This document shows positions 1 to 12,100 of a stretch of DNA of 64,000 bases, one piece after another. This DNA comes from Verticillium longisporum. Taxonomy: Eukaryota; Ascomycota; Sordariomycetes; Glomerellales; Plectosphaerellaceae. How positions within the stretch are numbered: the stretch's first letter is position 1; each line of letters starts with the position of its first letter. The stretch lies in assembly GCA_019188255.1 (NCBI GenBank), contig JAETXT010000013.1, forward strand, positions 682,001 to 746,000, read 5' to 3'. Made by a program: the position numbers and the translations under genes. The notes under the pieces were generated by a model. That model ran no database searches. It was not told where the DNA came from and worked only from the letters and a program-made list of their open reading frames with translations.

Positions 1-1637
1 TGCTTTGCTTATACGCGTGCGGCGAAGACCATTAGAGTTCGTGCCGAGCCCAGTTCCCGTCTCGTCCGTGTACCACCCCCGGCTTTCTGGCACCGGTCCG
101 GACCATCCGCCAGGGCCCAGACAACGCACGGGGATCCGGGATCCCCCCGGGGCGTGACGGCGTTGCTTTTTTCTCCTGACCTGGCGTGTACCTGACCTAC
201 GCGAGGTGCAGAACGCAGGCACCACCGCCATACTTGTTTGCTTGTGTAGTGAGTGTGTGTGTGATGAGAAATGAAGAAAGGAAGCACCATCGCATGCCCT
301 CGCGACTCGGTGGACATGGGTCGACATCCCCGGAGGCGCGGTACGATTCTCGATCCTCGATGTGTTCCAGCTACTGGGTTGCCGGGGCGTGACGAGGCAG
401 AGAAGACATGGCGCGACCCCAGGCTACATGCACACCCTGGTGGTGCCGTCGCGGCAAGGCCTGGGCCTGGGCCAGGGCCTTAGCCTGTTGGCTTCTCTGC
501 TGGCGATGCGATATGGACGGAGCCGGCAGCGGCCTACGTGACGAGGTGTTTCACTGGACAGCTGCTTCGATAGTCTGGGCCTTGGGCGTGGTTTCTTTAT
601 TCTGCATGTCGTCAGGGGAAATGGTTCTTATCCTGAGATGAGACCACGACGATCATGTTACACACCTCGGTCGGTCATCGTTTGTGTTGCGTGCTTCACC
701 AAGGCTCACTCCAATGGAAGACGTGTCCGAGATGAGACTGGGGGTATGAGAAGGTTTCCTCGAATCTCCAGTTCGTCATGAGTGGCTTAGCTCGAGATTT
801 CGAAGGGGAGCTATCAGTCTTGTTGTGGTATAATCTTGTGACACGGCAGAATTCAGGAAGACAAGGGTCGCTGGATGGAGATGCGTAAACTGTTGGCAAG
901 AGCTGCGAGGATGACTGGCGGTCTGCCATGAAAGTCATGAAGTTATCTGAGCAAGAGCCCGTATCAGCAAGTGTAAAGAGGTGTTGCTGCAAGTTCGCGC
1001 AAGGCGCAAGACGCAAAGGGCAGTCCATAGCATCGGCTTGGTTGATAGATGGCAGAGCATGTCCAAGGCACTACATCGTCACCTGGAAAGGGACTGTGAG
1101 GGGCTAACAGGCGGCGGTGAGCTGTGCGCAGCGGGAGACGCTCAGGCTCTGAATCTTCTTCAGTCGTTACAGCAAGTCGGCATGACGAAAGATGCTCGAA
1201 GCATGCCCATTGCATCAATATGCCGGTACCTGTATCTACAAGAATGCTGAGGGGCCACGGTGATTGAAGTCAAGGCAGGCTCGGGCTCGGACGGCGCCTG
1301 CCTTACGGAGTGTAGCGGCCGCCACTCGGTCTGAGTCATCCTGAATCACCTTCCGTCAGCCTCGACTCCACTCCAACTTGCCATGCAACTTCACGTCGCC
1401 ACTTCACGACTATACGATACGACCATCGTCTACTTGATCGATCCTTTCGCACACCATCCGATCAAAATATAAAAATCTTGCTTCGCAGGTCATACACACT
1501 CTACACTCTACCAGATCACCGGCAGCCGGCCTTGCCTTGCCTCTTCTCGCGTTCCGTTTCTTGCTTTTCACTGTTCAGCTCATAGAATATTGAGCAATTT
1601 CCTTTCCATCGCTGGCAACAGATCATTTGCGCCCATC
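1..1637. other. Intergenic region, left edge and CHY-gene promoter
   Basis: No gene can be supported here. Open frames are short and lack recognisable domains. The last 150 bases before the CHY zinc-finger gene are pyrimidine-rich with a TATA-like box, as expected for a fungal promoter and 5' leader. Confidence 0.6.
1468..1476 (+). promoter_or_regulatory. TATA-like box upstream of CHY zinc-finger gene
   Basis: TATAAAAAT lies 170 bases before the chosen ATG and is followed by a CT-rich leader. Position and sequence fit a core promoter, but no transcript data support it. Confidence 0.35.
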
Positions 1638-3722
1638 ATGATGTCACTCGAGAAACAAGGAGGAATCACTCACCTCCAGGCCGTCGCTGAACCGGCCTCC
1701 CAACGAATCGTCTCGAAACCCACGCCCGAGGCACAGAAGAAAGACCCGAGGGGCTACCAGGTCGAGCAGATACGCCGTCGTTTCTCGCCTCGTGAAACGA
1801 CACTGAGTGACGGCACCACGTCCCTCATCTTCCGCATGAAACCCTCAGACCCAGACTTTCCGTTCGACCTGGACTTCCTCCAGTGTGACCTCCACGTGCC
1901 GGAGGACTATCCCGAGACAGCCCCAGTTCTACACGTCAAGAACCGGAACATCCCGCGCGGTTTCGGCATCAACGTCGAGCGCGGATGGGAGCGGATCGTC
2001 CGCGAGAAGCGCGGTGCCGCGACCCTTCTCGCCTTCACCCATTCTCTGGATAAGAATCTCGAGGTGTTTCTGTCGGAGCAAAAGGTCGAGACGGTCAAGC
2101 TCACCATCTTCAAAGATGGCAGGCATGAGACGCCGTCCACCTCATCGTCTCAGTCCTCTGTCGTCGCACTGGAAGCAGCGGCTCTGACGCAGGCGCCATC
2201 TGCGCCGCAGCCTACGAAACGACATGTTCCCGATGAGCCTGCCTACACCCAGGAGCAGATGGCCGAAGCGAAAGCCCGACGAGCACAGGAGGCTCGCCAG
2301 ATCGAGACGCGCATGGGCCGGCTGAGTCTTTACCGGCGCTCCGCCGACGGTATCGTGTACACGTTGCCTATTGAGCCGAAGAGACGGTCTGAGCTTCCGG
2401 CTTCGTTGCAGGCCGTCAAGACACTGCATATGATTGTGCCGTTGCTGTATCCCCTCCAGCCTTTACGAATTCAGCTGAACGAGGTCGACTCGTTTGATGC
2501 CGAACCTGTAGAGGAACTGTTCATTCAGAAGGCGGCCGAGCAAAAGCAGATGAATTTGACCAGCCACCTCAACTACCTCGCCCAGAATCTACACGCGTTG
2601 GCCAAACAAGCTCAGGTTACGAAACAGAAGCAGGAAGCCGAGGCCAAGGCCAAGGAGAGTTCTGCACCAGCGACTACGGTCTCGCACACGTCTCAGGAGA
2701 AGCAGCCGGAAGGTTCGCTCGGCGACAGGAGTCACGTCAAGGTCATTCCACGTCCTCCCGAGTGGGCCACGGCTGCCGATGACTCGGACTCGTCTGACTA
2801 TAGCTACGATTCCGACTCTGGCCCCGACGCAGGCGCCACCCCACTCGAGCACGACGATCCCGTAGCAGGCTCGTCTGCGACAGCTGTCGCTGCCGACACA
2901 CCTGAGCGAGGCACGGCTCTGACCTTCCCATCTATTGAATTGCATAACATTGAGCTTTTCCAAGTCTCCCTCCTCAGCATCACAGCAAAGTGTGCTCGTT
3001 GCAAAACCTTCAACGAGGTGACCAACCTCCGCGACGGCGTGGAGCAGACGCTCTCCTGCCGCAAGTGCGCCGCCGGCCTTGCAGTCCGTTTCCGCGCACA
3101 GCTCGTCCATGCGCACTCGACGCGCGCCGGCTTCCTCGACGTGGCCGGCGCATCCGTCGGCGACATGCTGCCGTCGACCTTCATTCCGACATGCGCCAAG
3201 TGCTCGACCGCGGCACCGGGACTCGTCTCTATCCGAGGCGACGCCACATCCAACGTCTGCCGGTCGTGCCACGCAAAGTTCACCTTTAAGATCCCCGACG
3301 TGCGCTTCCAGACGTACACGCCGGGCCTCCTCTCGGCGCCGGCGGCCGGAATCGTCCGGGCCAGGGCCGAGAAGCTCGGGCTGCACGCGGGCGACCCGCT
3401 GCCGTCCCGCGGCGCGTGTGCGCACTACAGGAAAAGCTACCGGTGGTTCCGCTTCAGCTGCTGCAGCCGCGTGCACGCGTGCGATCGGTGCCACGACGAG
3501 GCGGAAGACCACGTCAACGAGTGGGCGAGCCGCATGGTGTGTGGGTGGTGCAGCCGCGAGCAGCGGTACGCCGTCGACGCGTGCGGATTTTGCGGACGCA
3601 GCGTCATCGGGCGTAAGGGTCACGGGTTCTGGGAGGGAGGCAAGGGCACGAGAGATCGGGCGCTCATGTCGAGGAAGGACAAGAGGAAGTACAAGCGCGT
3701 GGGACCTGCGAAGAAGGAGTGA
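1638..3722 (+). CDS. CHY-type zinc-finger protein, intronless, about 694 aa
   Basis: A single uninterrupted frame from ATG to TGA. The frame is open further upstream, but only through a TTG at 1590, so the first ATG (a doublet ATG-ATG) at 1638 is chosen. Residues about 40-165 look like an alpha/beta RWD/UEV-like fold; this is inferred from pattern only. The middle is charged and low-complexity with an Asp/Ser stretch. Two CxxC pairs at about 450-485 and another CxxC set at about 520-550 may bind zinc. Residues about 591-655 carry the CHY finger: CAHY, then paired Cys, HACDRCHDE, a further His, CGWC and CGFC. The C-terminus is Lys/Arg-rich. CHY fingers bind zinc; yeast Hot13 is a tiny family member acting in the mitochondrial intermembrane space. 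This large fungal form is uncharacterised, so no pathway is assigned. The gene stands alone, with a 13.9-kb gene-poor stretch downstream. Confidence 0.85.
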   Translation: MMSLEKQGGITHLQAVAEPASQRIVSKPTPEAQKKDPRGYQVEQIRRRFSPRETTLSDGTTSLIFRMKPSDPDFPFDLDFLQCDLHVPEDYPETAPVLHVKNRNIPRGFGINVERGWERIVREKRGAATLLAFTHSLDKNLEVFLSEQKVETVKLTIFKDGRHETPSTSSSQSSVVALEAAALTQAPSAPQPTKRHVPDEPAYTQEQMAEAKARRAQEARQIETRMGRLSLYRRSADGIVYTLPIEPKRRSELPASLQAVKTLHMIVPLLYPLQPLRIQLNEVDSFDAEPVEELFIQKAAEQKQMNLTSHLNYLAQNLHALAKQAQVTKQKQEAEAKAKESSAPATTVSHTSQEKQPEGSLGDRSHVKVIPRPPEWATAADDSDSSDYSYDSDSGPDAGATPLEHDDPVAGSSATAVAADTPERGTALTFPSIELHNIELFQVSLLSITAKCARCKTFNEVTNLRDGVEQTLSCRKCAAGLAVRFRAQLVHAHSTRAGFLDVAGASVGDMLPSTFIPTCAKCSTAAPGLVSIRGDATSNVCRSCHAKFTFKIPDVRFQTYTPGLLSAPAAGIVRARAEKLGLHAGDPLPSRGACAHYRKSYRWFRFSCCSRVHACDRCHDEAEDHVNEWASRMVCGWCSREQRYAVDACGFCGRSVIGRKGHGFWEGGKGTRDRALMSRKDKRKYKRVGPAKKE

Positions 3723-4678
3723 TGGTGAATCTTGGTGGGCACATGCGGCGGGTTTGAGGTGACCTTGGACAATACGCAGCGGCAGGTGTCTACTTCTTTG
3801 GCTGAGATGCCAACAGGGATTGCCATTTGACCAGACATTACTATCAAGTGTGCCAGCAGGGCTCAGTACGAACATGTTGAGATGTCGTGATCCAGACGTG
3901 TCGCTATCACAACCGTGGTCGTTCAGCACTGGCTTGAGCCCTATCCGGCTTCACCAAGGACGTCGCGACACTGCCTAGACAGGCTGAGCTCGCGACACCA
4001 ACAGGACATGGTGATCACCCACGCATGACAATCTCAAAAACACAGCCCAGTCACGAAAAAGCCAGTAACGGCCCAGAGGAGCACCCCGTCGCCGGAAATA
4101 CCAAACCGCAGCACCCCCACGCCTCACAACCGCCCGCGACACAGATGCCCAAGATAACCACCTCTCACCAGGGCCATCACACCTCCCCAACGCCCCGAAC
4201 CATGGTAAAAAGGGGACCCCACGTCACCACCCACACACAGAAGGACTTGTTTCTGTCCAGCACCATCTCAGCCGCGCACCCGCGCGTGTCGCACGCGACG
4301 CTGATTCGTCCGCAGACCTCACCACGCGCACACGTCGACACGCCTATCAGAGAGCTGCTTCGACCACCCTCTTTCGCATTTCGCGCGCTCTCATTGGGAG
4401 ACTGAAGAACACAGACAGAAATAAAAAGTTCGAACGACCATCCTCAGTGGCTGTGTAGAGTTCTCTCGACCGCGCTCTCTGAGAGGACGGCAGGCCTGGA
4501 AGAAATGGGAGAGGTGAGAGCCGGCGACGCGCCGATACGAGAGTTGTGCGGCGCGGCGCGTCAAACTGTGTGATGCGATCGTCGGTGTCCCGCCCATGGC
4601 ACACGCGCTGTGGCCGTTTTGCGCGGGATGATCCTCTTTCGTTCTGCCATCCGGACATGACGGTATGAATGGTACCAG

Positions 4679-4720
4679 TATTCTTGTTATTATTATCAGT
4701 TTATTGTTATTATTATTTTC
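4679..4720. repeat. AT-rich (TTATTATTA) island
   Basis: A run of TTATT/ATT units, almost free of G and C, inside a GC-rich stretch. A similar (AAT)n patch on the opposite strand lies at 6440-6460. Confidence 0.6.
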
Positions 4721-4976
4721 TGCCTCTTGTCGCTTTGCTACAGAGGACATGCTCGACGGTCGTCGCAAGCAGTTCCCCTTTGACTGCCACCCCGAAACAG
4801 CATTAGGAGAGATTCTGGGGAATAATCCCACGAATCCAGTGCCTCCATCCGCCGAGGACGTGCCGGCCCCCCTTGTGACCATTCCGGGGACAAACCGGGG
4901 CGATCGAGCCCTTTTGGGTGCTTGACATGCCCCCCGAAACGCACCCGAAAGCATCCCAGCAGCGCGGGCCGTACTG

Positions 4977-5006
4977 GGCAGACAGGCAGACAGGCAGACA
5001 GGCAAG
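4977..5006. repeat. Short tandem repeat, GGCAGACA unit
   Basis: Three and a half copies of an 8-base GGCAGACA-type unit. Confidence 0.7.
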
Positions 5007-5993
5007 AGACAAGGGAGGCGCATGCGAATCCCCGAATCCTGCGCCCATCAATCACTCTGCATAGGATGGTCAAGTACAGAACCCTGAATCACCAACAATG
5101 GAATGACACATTGTTTCTCCTGCCAAAGTCCCTCCAGCGCGCCTGCAAACGCACCCATCGGCATACCGCGCCGTCTTGGCGGAAGGACAAAGGACGGCCT
5201 GCACCAACACAACACGCCTGGGTTGGCAAGCGGTAGCCACGACCAGCCCGATGCATCAGGACATGGGGAGCAGAGGAGAAACTTCGCATCTCCCCCATCT
5301 CGCAGGAGTTGCAAAGACGGACGGCAAGGGGATGAGAGGGGCCGGGCGGAAAGATCCAAAGAGGAGAGCGGGACAGCCAAGAGCGGCATGGAGAGGGGCG
5401 CTCGGGATGTATTCTCGCGAGCAGCTTCGCGGGCCACATATGGCACATGGCACATGGTACATGGCGTAGGCAGCGACGAGTCGCGACTTTTCCGACGGAG
5501 ATTGGTGACACAAAGTATCCATGTACTCCCTCTCCCTCGCCTTCTTCTCGAACGAGACGATGGGATCACGGACGAGGGAAAGGACCAGGGTGCCGGAAGA
5601 AGAGGGAAACGACGCAAATTGAACAAGCTCACCGGCCGGTCAAACATGCCAAGGGCAACCCACGGGAACGGGGAATCCCTGCGAGCAGCGAGCGAGCAGA
5701 GGTCCCAACACGTTTTCTTTCTACCCCAGGTTTTATTGGGTTCATTCTTGCATGACAGGACAGGACAGGGCAGGGCAAGACATGCTAGCGCTGATGCCGT
5801 CCATGTCTGGAGAGAGCGCGCGTCGCGGCCTGCTGCTCATCACTCATCGATCCGTGCACGCATCGATGTGTGTGTGTCGCAATCGCATGGACGGGAAATT
5901 GGGCGAGGAGGAAGCCGATTGTTGAAGTGTCACACAGAGTTTCCCGGGGTCGCGACAGGCCTGCTGGTGTCTGTTGTTCGGCAGGCAACGTGA

Positions 5994-6020
5994 AGCAGGC
6001 AAGCAGGCAAGCAGGCAACT
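5994..6020. repeat. Short tandem repeat, GCAGGCAA unit
   Basis: Three to four copies of GCAGGCAA in a row; simple-sequence repeat. Confidence 0.7.
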
Positions 6021-6188
6021 TGATGTTGCTTCTCTTCTGATGTTCTCTTCTGATGGCATGTCTCGAACGAGCCATGTGACGCTGCGGGGTGGTACATGGT
6101 ACGTACATGGAGGCCCTGCATCGAGAATCCGGGGGAATCGAGAAAAGCGTGGCGCCTGCGCCCGCGATCATTTCCCGTGTGTGTGCAG

Positions 6189-6206
6189 GTGTGTGTGTGT
6201 GTGTGG
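6189..6206. repeat. (GT)n microsatellite
   Basis: About nine GT dinucleotides in a row. Confidence 0.75.
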
Positions 6207-6429
6207 TCGGCTGTCAAGGAGCGACGCGTTATGCTCGGCTCTTACGAGACGGTTATCCGAATCAAGGATCTCCCGGCACCAGAAGACGGCTCTCTCCACG
6301 CCGCGGCCAGCAATAGCCTTTCTAGTAAGGGATGCAACAGGGCATGAAAAGGGGTCGCGTGGTAGGAATGGCCAGAGCCCGGCTCGACGGGTGGCGGGGA
6401 AATACCGAAAGAAGAGCGACGCAAGCCAA

Positions 6430-6471
6430 GAAAAAAATACAAGAAATAATAATAATAAGAATATTCATTCG
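6430..6471. repeat. (AAT)n island ending in GAATATTCATTCG
   Basis: Five AAT units followed by GAATATTCATTCG. The 12-mer AATATTCATTCG recurs at 35294-35305 in the second gene-poor region. Confidence 0.6.
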
Positions 6472-7518
6472 ACTTGCCTCTCTTGCCTCTCTAGCCCACC
6501 GGCATTGACTTTGCTGCTCCGAGCTCTGTCGGTCCGACACGGCTGGACTGGCCGGTCTCTCTTTCTTTCTCTGCTGACAGTTTCTCTGCTGACAGTTCCT
6601 TAGCGCCTGCCTCTCCACATGGCCAGGCCACCGTTTTTGTCTCTGATGCCCTCGTGTTCGTCAGCATGTCTCGCTCTTACATGTACATACTATGTAGTTA
6701 CGTCTCTGCTGCTACGGTCTTAGCGCTGCCCCTCTCCCTCGCGGGCTCGGTTCCCGAAGCAGCAAACTCGTAACACCTCGACAGCCACGAGGCACGCGAG
6801 GCTCAGCTCTCGCAGCGCAGGCTACAAGGCGAGCAGCGCCAAAAGAGAAGCCGGCAGATGGACCGATGCGCTGGGCCAGAGGGTCCATCGCGGGGGGAGG
6901 AGCGCGGCTGGCTTGCGGCTGGCTCGCTGTCTGTCGGCCGAGGTGCAGGCAGGTACCTTACCTAGGCAAGTGAGTACCGACTCCGGTATCTACCCAAGCT
7001 ACCGTACAGCACGTTGCGTTTCTAGGAAGCATGACGGAATCCGCAAAACCGCCGTGATGAACCCGTCGGCCTGTGGTCCGTCTGGCCTTCACCATGAGCA
7101 CGTGGAGAGCAGCAGCACTGTCTGCCGAGCCGGCAAAATGTATAGCCCCCCTTGCATCCCCTGAGACTGGCCGCAGTGCCGCGTCGGTCGGTCCCATCGT
7201 GACTTTGCCCGTTTGGCCGTGGGCCACTGACGGCCTTGCTTCGCCTTCTACGCCCGTCGTCTTTCTGGGTCCGTCGTCTTCCTGCAACGGGGAACGAGCC
7301 TGCGAAGCCACCGTGTCACTGTTTGCCTCGGGTGTGCACCTTGCCTTGGGTGCCTTGGGTACCTTGGGTGTGTACCTTGCATTGTGCGCTCCCTCATCCC
7401 GAGTGCCCCCACATGATTCCGTGTCACCGTGGCATCCGCCAATAAGGCCGACGATGCGCCTTCTAGAAGGCCTGCCCAGCTGGCGCAGCGTCCCCGAGAG
7501 CCGGGTTCGCGCCTCCTA

Positions 7519-7541
7519 CCTGCGCCTGCGCCTGCGCCTGC
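7519..7541. repeat. (CTGCGC)n short tandem repeat
   Basis: Three to four copies of a CCTGCG-type hexamer, grading into CCTGG-rich sequence. Confidence 0.6.
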
Positions 7542-7629
7542 AGCCTGGCCTGCCTGGCTTGCATCGCTATGCGCCTTGGCCCCCGACTGCCGTGTGCTGG
7601 GCTGTTGCACGTACGTAGGTAATGGTAAT

Positions 7630-7652
7630 GTACATGGTAGCTTACCATGTAC
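7630..7652. repeat. Perfect hairpin, 10-bp arms, 3-nt loop
   Basis: GTACATGGTA, then GCT, then TACCATGTAC. The arms are exact reverse complements. No coding context; it contains the CATGTAC core seen repeatedly in this window. Confidence 0.7.
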
Positions 7653-7906
7653 GTGCCTTGGGCCATGTCGCCCTCCAAATCCATAATGTCTCGCGCTGTC
7701 CGTAAAACACAAACCAGCACGGTCAGGCCCAAAACGCCACGCCGCACGACCTGAAGATCCCCATGTGTGCGCCTCGAGCACAATGCCATTGTACCCGAGC
7801 GTGCGCTCGCTCTGCGGCGCCCGACCGTGACGCCATTCCTGCCTGAGCTCCAGGTCGTCGTTCCCCTGCGTCGACCCAAACATCTTGACTCGGCTCTCCA
7901 AGTACA

Positions 7907-7928
7907 TCTCTCTCTCTCTCTCTCTCTT
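7907..7928. repeat. (CT)n microsatellite
   Basis: About eleven CT dinucleotides in a row. Confidence 0.75.
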
Positions 7929-9120
7929 TGCTTGGAGCACATGCATAGCGACCGACGAATGGGAACGGGGCCGTGTGTCATGGACACGAAGCCCGGATTG
8001 CCTCTCTCGCACCACCCCGTAAAGAGCGCACATGGCAAACTCCGACCCAGCAGGGCCATGTCCCACCCCCCTTCGCCGAAAACCAGAGGGTCGGGGAGTC
8101 CATCGTCGCGGTCGAGACCTCGCACCACCAAGTGCAGGTCCCCCATTCATTTCCCAAAGGGACGCTGCTGCTGGCCCACCCCTGCCACCCCCAAAACGGC
8201 AAGGTCCCGAGTCAGGATTCATGTGTCAGGCCCACGCCGCCGGGGGGCAATCCACACTAGCTCCGCGGCGAGCATCCGGAGCAGGGGTCGCGGTCGTGGT
8301 CGTGGTGAATGGTTCACTCGTTGTTACCCAGCGTTTGGGACATTGGGTCCTCACGAGGAATAGCGCCAGAGCGCTAGTTGGGGGAGAAGCAGATGAGAGA
8401 GAAAGAGGGGGGAAAACGTGGCAGAGACCTGGTGAGCTGACTGACTACGGCTGCTGGTACTGTACCTTGTAAAATCATCGTCGTTAACCTTGGAGGTGCT
8501 TGGGCCAGAAAGCACCAGGGCACGTTACATTGTTCGTCTGGTTCAAATCATCCACTCTGCTACGACCCTTGCGACCGTATGTCACCACCCCCGTGTGGAT
8601 TTGAGAGGCCCCACGAGAAAGGACGTGCGCTCTTCTGGAAGTCTGGTAGTGAAAGAAAATCAAAATATTCTGAATATTCTTTTTTTCCCACGTCTCGGTT
8701 CTCATCCTGGCAGAGCCCCATCCTCCCGTTTCTGCCAGCTTTGATCATCCGCTCCGCCAAACCTTGTGTACAGCAGATGCGCTCGTCATCGTACTTGTTT
8801 GTACTGTGATTTCGACGCCGCTTTCGTTGGTCTTCATAACAGCATTGATATGATGGAATGATACATGTACGTACCGACCACTCTGTTCCCCTCTGCTTCT
8901 TGCCTGAACCACCAAGATGCACCAGGGGTGGGACATCAATCGGTAGTTATCAGTCCTCACAAAAGAAATGTGAGGCGCCCGGAGCCGTGGATCGGGGACC
9001 GGAGAAGCTCCCGGAAACCTGGGCCAGCATCACGCCAAGACTTTAGCAGAGCAGCTTTTAAGCTCTCACCGGGGGTCATATTCCTCTCCCCGTCACCTTA
9101 GTGGCATCAGGTGTGGGAAA

Positions 9121-12100
9121 TAAGCGCCAATGGTCCCTAGGTCCGGAAATCAAGAACAAATAAAATATATATTTGCAGGTCCGAGCAGGACACATCTTGA
9201 GGCCCCGCAGTACCGTCCGGTGAGATTAGACTGGCCAAGCACGGTTCGGCCTGGGGTGCTGCCAGCCTTGCGATGAAGCAGTCGGCAATTGATTTGCAAG
9301 TTGCAGGTGACAGGCGTTACTAGGAGCCGCGCCAATGCAACCAAGGAGACTTGTGGACTTGTGTTGCATGCCTACACAGCATCTCCTTTACATCGCAGCA
9401 AGGCATGGCAGCGACAAAAGTCACCAGCTTGTTCAGCCGGCACGCACCAATGCCGGAAAATTGCGGTCGGCCCCCTCTCAATTGTCGTGCATCTCTCCAA
9501 CATGTTTGGGAGCTGGTCATCATTAGGCCGCGACGTTGAAATGCCTGATTTTGAATGGACCGCGGGACGTTCCGGCGGTCGGATGTTGGATCATGGCTTG
9601 CCTAAGAGGGCATCAGTGAGTCGTGAAGGGACAAGGCGCTGTGCGTCCCAGAGCGGCCGACGATCGACGGTGCTGCATTGCCCAGCAGTGTCGGCAGACC
9701 AATGCAGTACTATCGGTACATGACCGGCAAGTGGTAGACAGGATGGGACGGTCACCTGTCCGCTTTGGCGGACCGCTCTGGTGCCGTTGCCGGTTTCACT
9801 ACCTCTGCAGCCTCCAAGCAGCGATGCATGTAGAAACTGCTGCGTTCCGCACGGGCGTGTTGATCGATTTGTCGCGTGGTTCTTGGCTGATAGCTACCAA
9901 ACACGACCAGCGATCATCTCGACCAGTTGGTTCCAGGTCGAACCAATTGGTCCTGCGCAGAGTGTGCACTTTCCTTGACTCGAGTAGTGCCTGATCTACT
10001 CTATAGCAATGTGACCCTCGCGTGACAGGTATTGGAGGATGACGTCGTTTGCCAACAAAGTGCATCTAATCGATATCGAGATCGATCTCAACATCAGCGA
10101 AAGATCTGTCAAGCTCCCCTACCATTCCGGAATGGGAGGCATGTCCTGGTTTTCTTGACGAGCAGTGAAGGCAACCGGGCAGCTATGGAGACATCGTGAC
10201 CTGGTCTTGGCCGAGTCCATTGGGAAAGGTCTCGTTACTATGGCGGCTTCTGCTCTTCATGGAACGTGACGCGACGCACCAGCTTTCTATCAGTTGAGGA
10301 TCAGGGAGTCAAGGTCTCACTTGCCACCAGGCAACCTCCTGTTGCCCATGAGCAACATCATGTTCGGTCGACCATGCAATCATGACACAATCAGCTTGTC
10401 AATGACCGTGGTCCAGCATGATCGTTACCATTGATATGCTCTCAAAACTGGACGGGTTGTCGCGGTCACGTCATGTGCATGGAATGCCACTTTCTTGCAT
10501 GTTAATGTTGCCTTTGTGATGAACCACGAGGAAAGTCCGACATTGCTGCTAACCAGTCGCCCTGACATCAAGCGTCTGGTTGCCTGTTTTGGCCGGCTGC
10601 CGCAAAAGAAGAGGTTCTCCAACGCCCGACTCTCCAATCTTCGTTGGAGGGGCAAGCTGCTGGCGGGTGGTGTGTAGGCATGAGTCGTGACAACGGTCGA
10701 GTTGGAGAGCGTTGGAGGAGTACTCCGCGACATGCAGAATCTACATCTCCAACATGTGGACGCTTGGGAACGATACATTGCCAGTTCTTGGACATTGCCT
10801 GCCCAGAAGGGACGCTGCTGCACTCCGGAAGCTTCGTCCGACCAACTGATGGTCCGATGGCGGTAGAACGGCGCAAGCGGGATCGTTTGGGAATAGGCTA
10901 TGACTCGGTAGTGCTTTGGCACGCCGCTGGGCTTGACTTTCGAGGCAATGAGTTTGGACCATTTGGCGGAAGCCGGGCCCCGGCCTAGTCCAGCTGCCCA
11001 TGGGGGAAATCTCGGGGTGGACTTGGCGTAAAGGCTGTGTAATGCGCCATCAGCCAAGAGCCCTGTTCTTGGTCGAAGGCTGCTTGTGTATGGAGATGAT
11101 GCCTGATGATACTGGACCTTGTTGACAGTCGTGTCGGGAAGAACTCCGTCGCTCATAACGTGTTCAAACCGAAACCTGGCAACCCACGAGTCAGAATCAA
11201 CATCAGTTATGACGTATTTTGTCCTCTCGTGATGTCGAAACTGGGGCCAAGCAACAAAAGCCGCAAGCCCAGATCAATGTGGTCTTGGGGTACGAACTTG
11301 GTGCTTGCGATCGCGTCGCAGGGCCGGGTTTGGTTCAGGACAGCTGACGCTTGTTTCCCCGCGTAGAACGGGGGGCCGTTGCTAGTCACGAACTCTACTG
11401 CTCCGGTGCCATGAACTGACTTCCGAGCATTTGGCCGGTGGCGCAGTCACGAAGAATTAAGAGGAAACGGTGTCAAAGGACACCAACAAGCGAATTAATC
11501 ATGTTGAATTTGCGAAAACGAAGAAACGATAGCCAAGTGTCGGGAAAGTGGGCGCTGTCAAAGGTGCTTGGCGGACATCGAAACTCCACGTGTAGTTTGG
11601 TAGCTATCTGGCGTTGGTTTGATCCACCATGGCGACTGTCATGTCGACTGGGAAGGTCGCTACTGTAATGACACCCTTCCACGTTTGACGAAACAGATGG
11701 TCAGAAGGGCGACCAGACATCGCATCAGGGGTCTGTCTGTCTCTTTGGGAGGGGGCCCACGTCTCACAACCGGTGAGCGCATACCCCTGCGACTTGAATA
11801 AGATGTGATTCGGAGTGGCAGGTCGGAGATCACCATTGAGCAGGGCCGTGGGACCCTTTCACGAGGAGAACATACAGCGCGCGCGTTGAGGTTTGGGTGC
11901 GTGCCCCATGCCGAACCCGCCACTGGGTACATGTACGTATGGCGAACGAGCGAGCCCTGTGCGGGCTTGGAGATTGGAAGCTTTGAACTTCTGCCGGATT
12001 CGATGGCTCGCCTGCTTTCTGGCTTCGTCGCAGGACTTCGTCTGGTGCTCCTTTCGGGGAAGTCCTTCTAGAAGGTTGCGGGACCGACCTCCCATTTCGG

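Larger units (their letters stand above)
3723..9120. other. Gene-poor region, first part
   Basis: No coding gene is recognised. Long open frames exist on both strands (for example 7248-8222 minus), but they overlap in several frames, lack domains, and are explained by high GC and low-complexity tracts. Contents are CAGG/CAGA, GCAA, GT, CT and CCTGCG simple repeats, AT-rich islands at 4679-4720, 6430-6471 and 8655-8690, and a 10-bp hairpin at 7630-7652. Confidence 0.5.

Noticed and set aside
2589..3929. 446-codon minus-strand open frame opposite the CHY gene
   Set aside because: Entirely antisense to a well-supported gene; composition is the mirror of high-GC codons, starts at a non-ATG codon or late, and shows no domain.
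7248..8222. 324-codon minus-strand open frame in the gene-poor region
   Set aside because: Overlaps other long frames on both strands, spans CT and CTGCG simple repeats, and has Arg/Gly/Ala-rich composition without any domain.
10425..11156. 243-codon minus-strand open frame
   Set aside because: No recognisable domain, no clear third-position bias, and comparable frames exist on the other strand.
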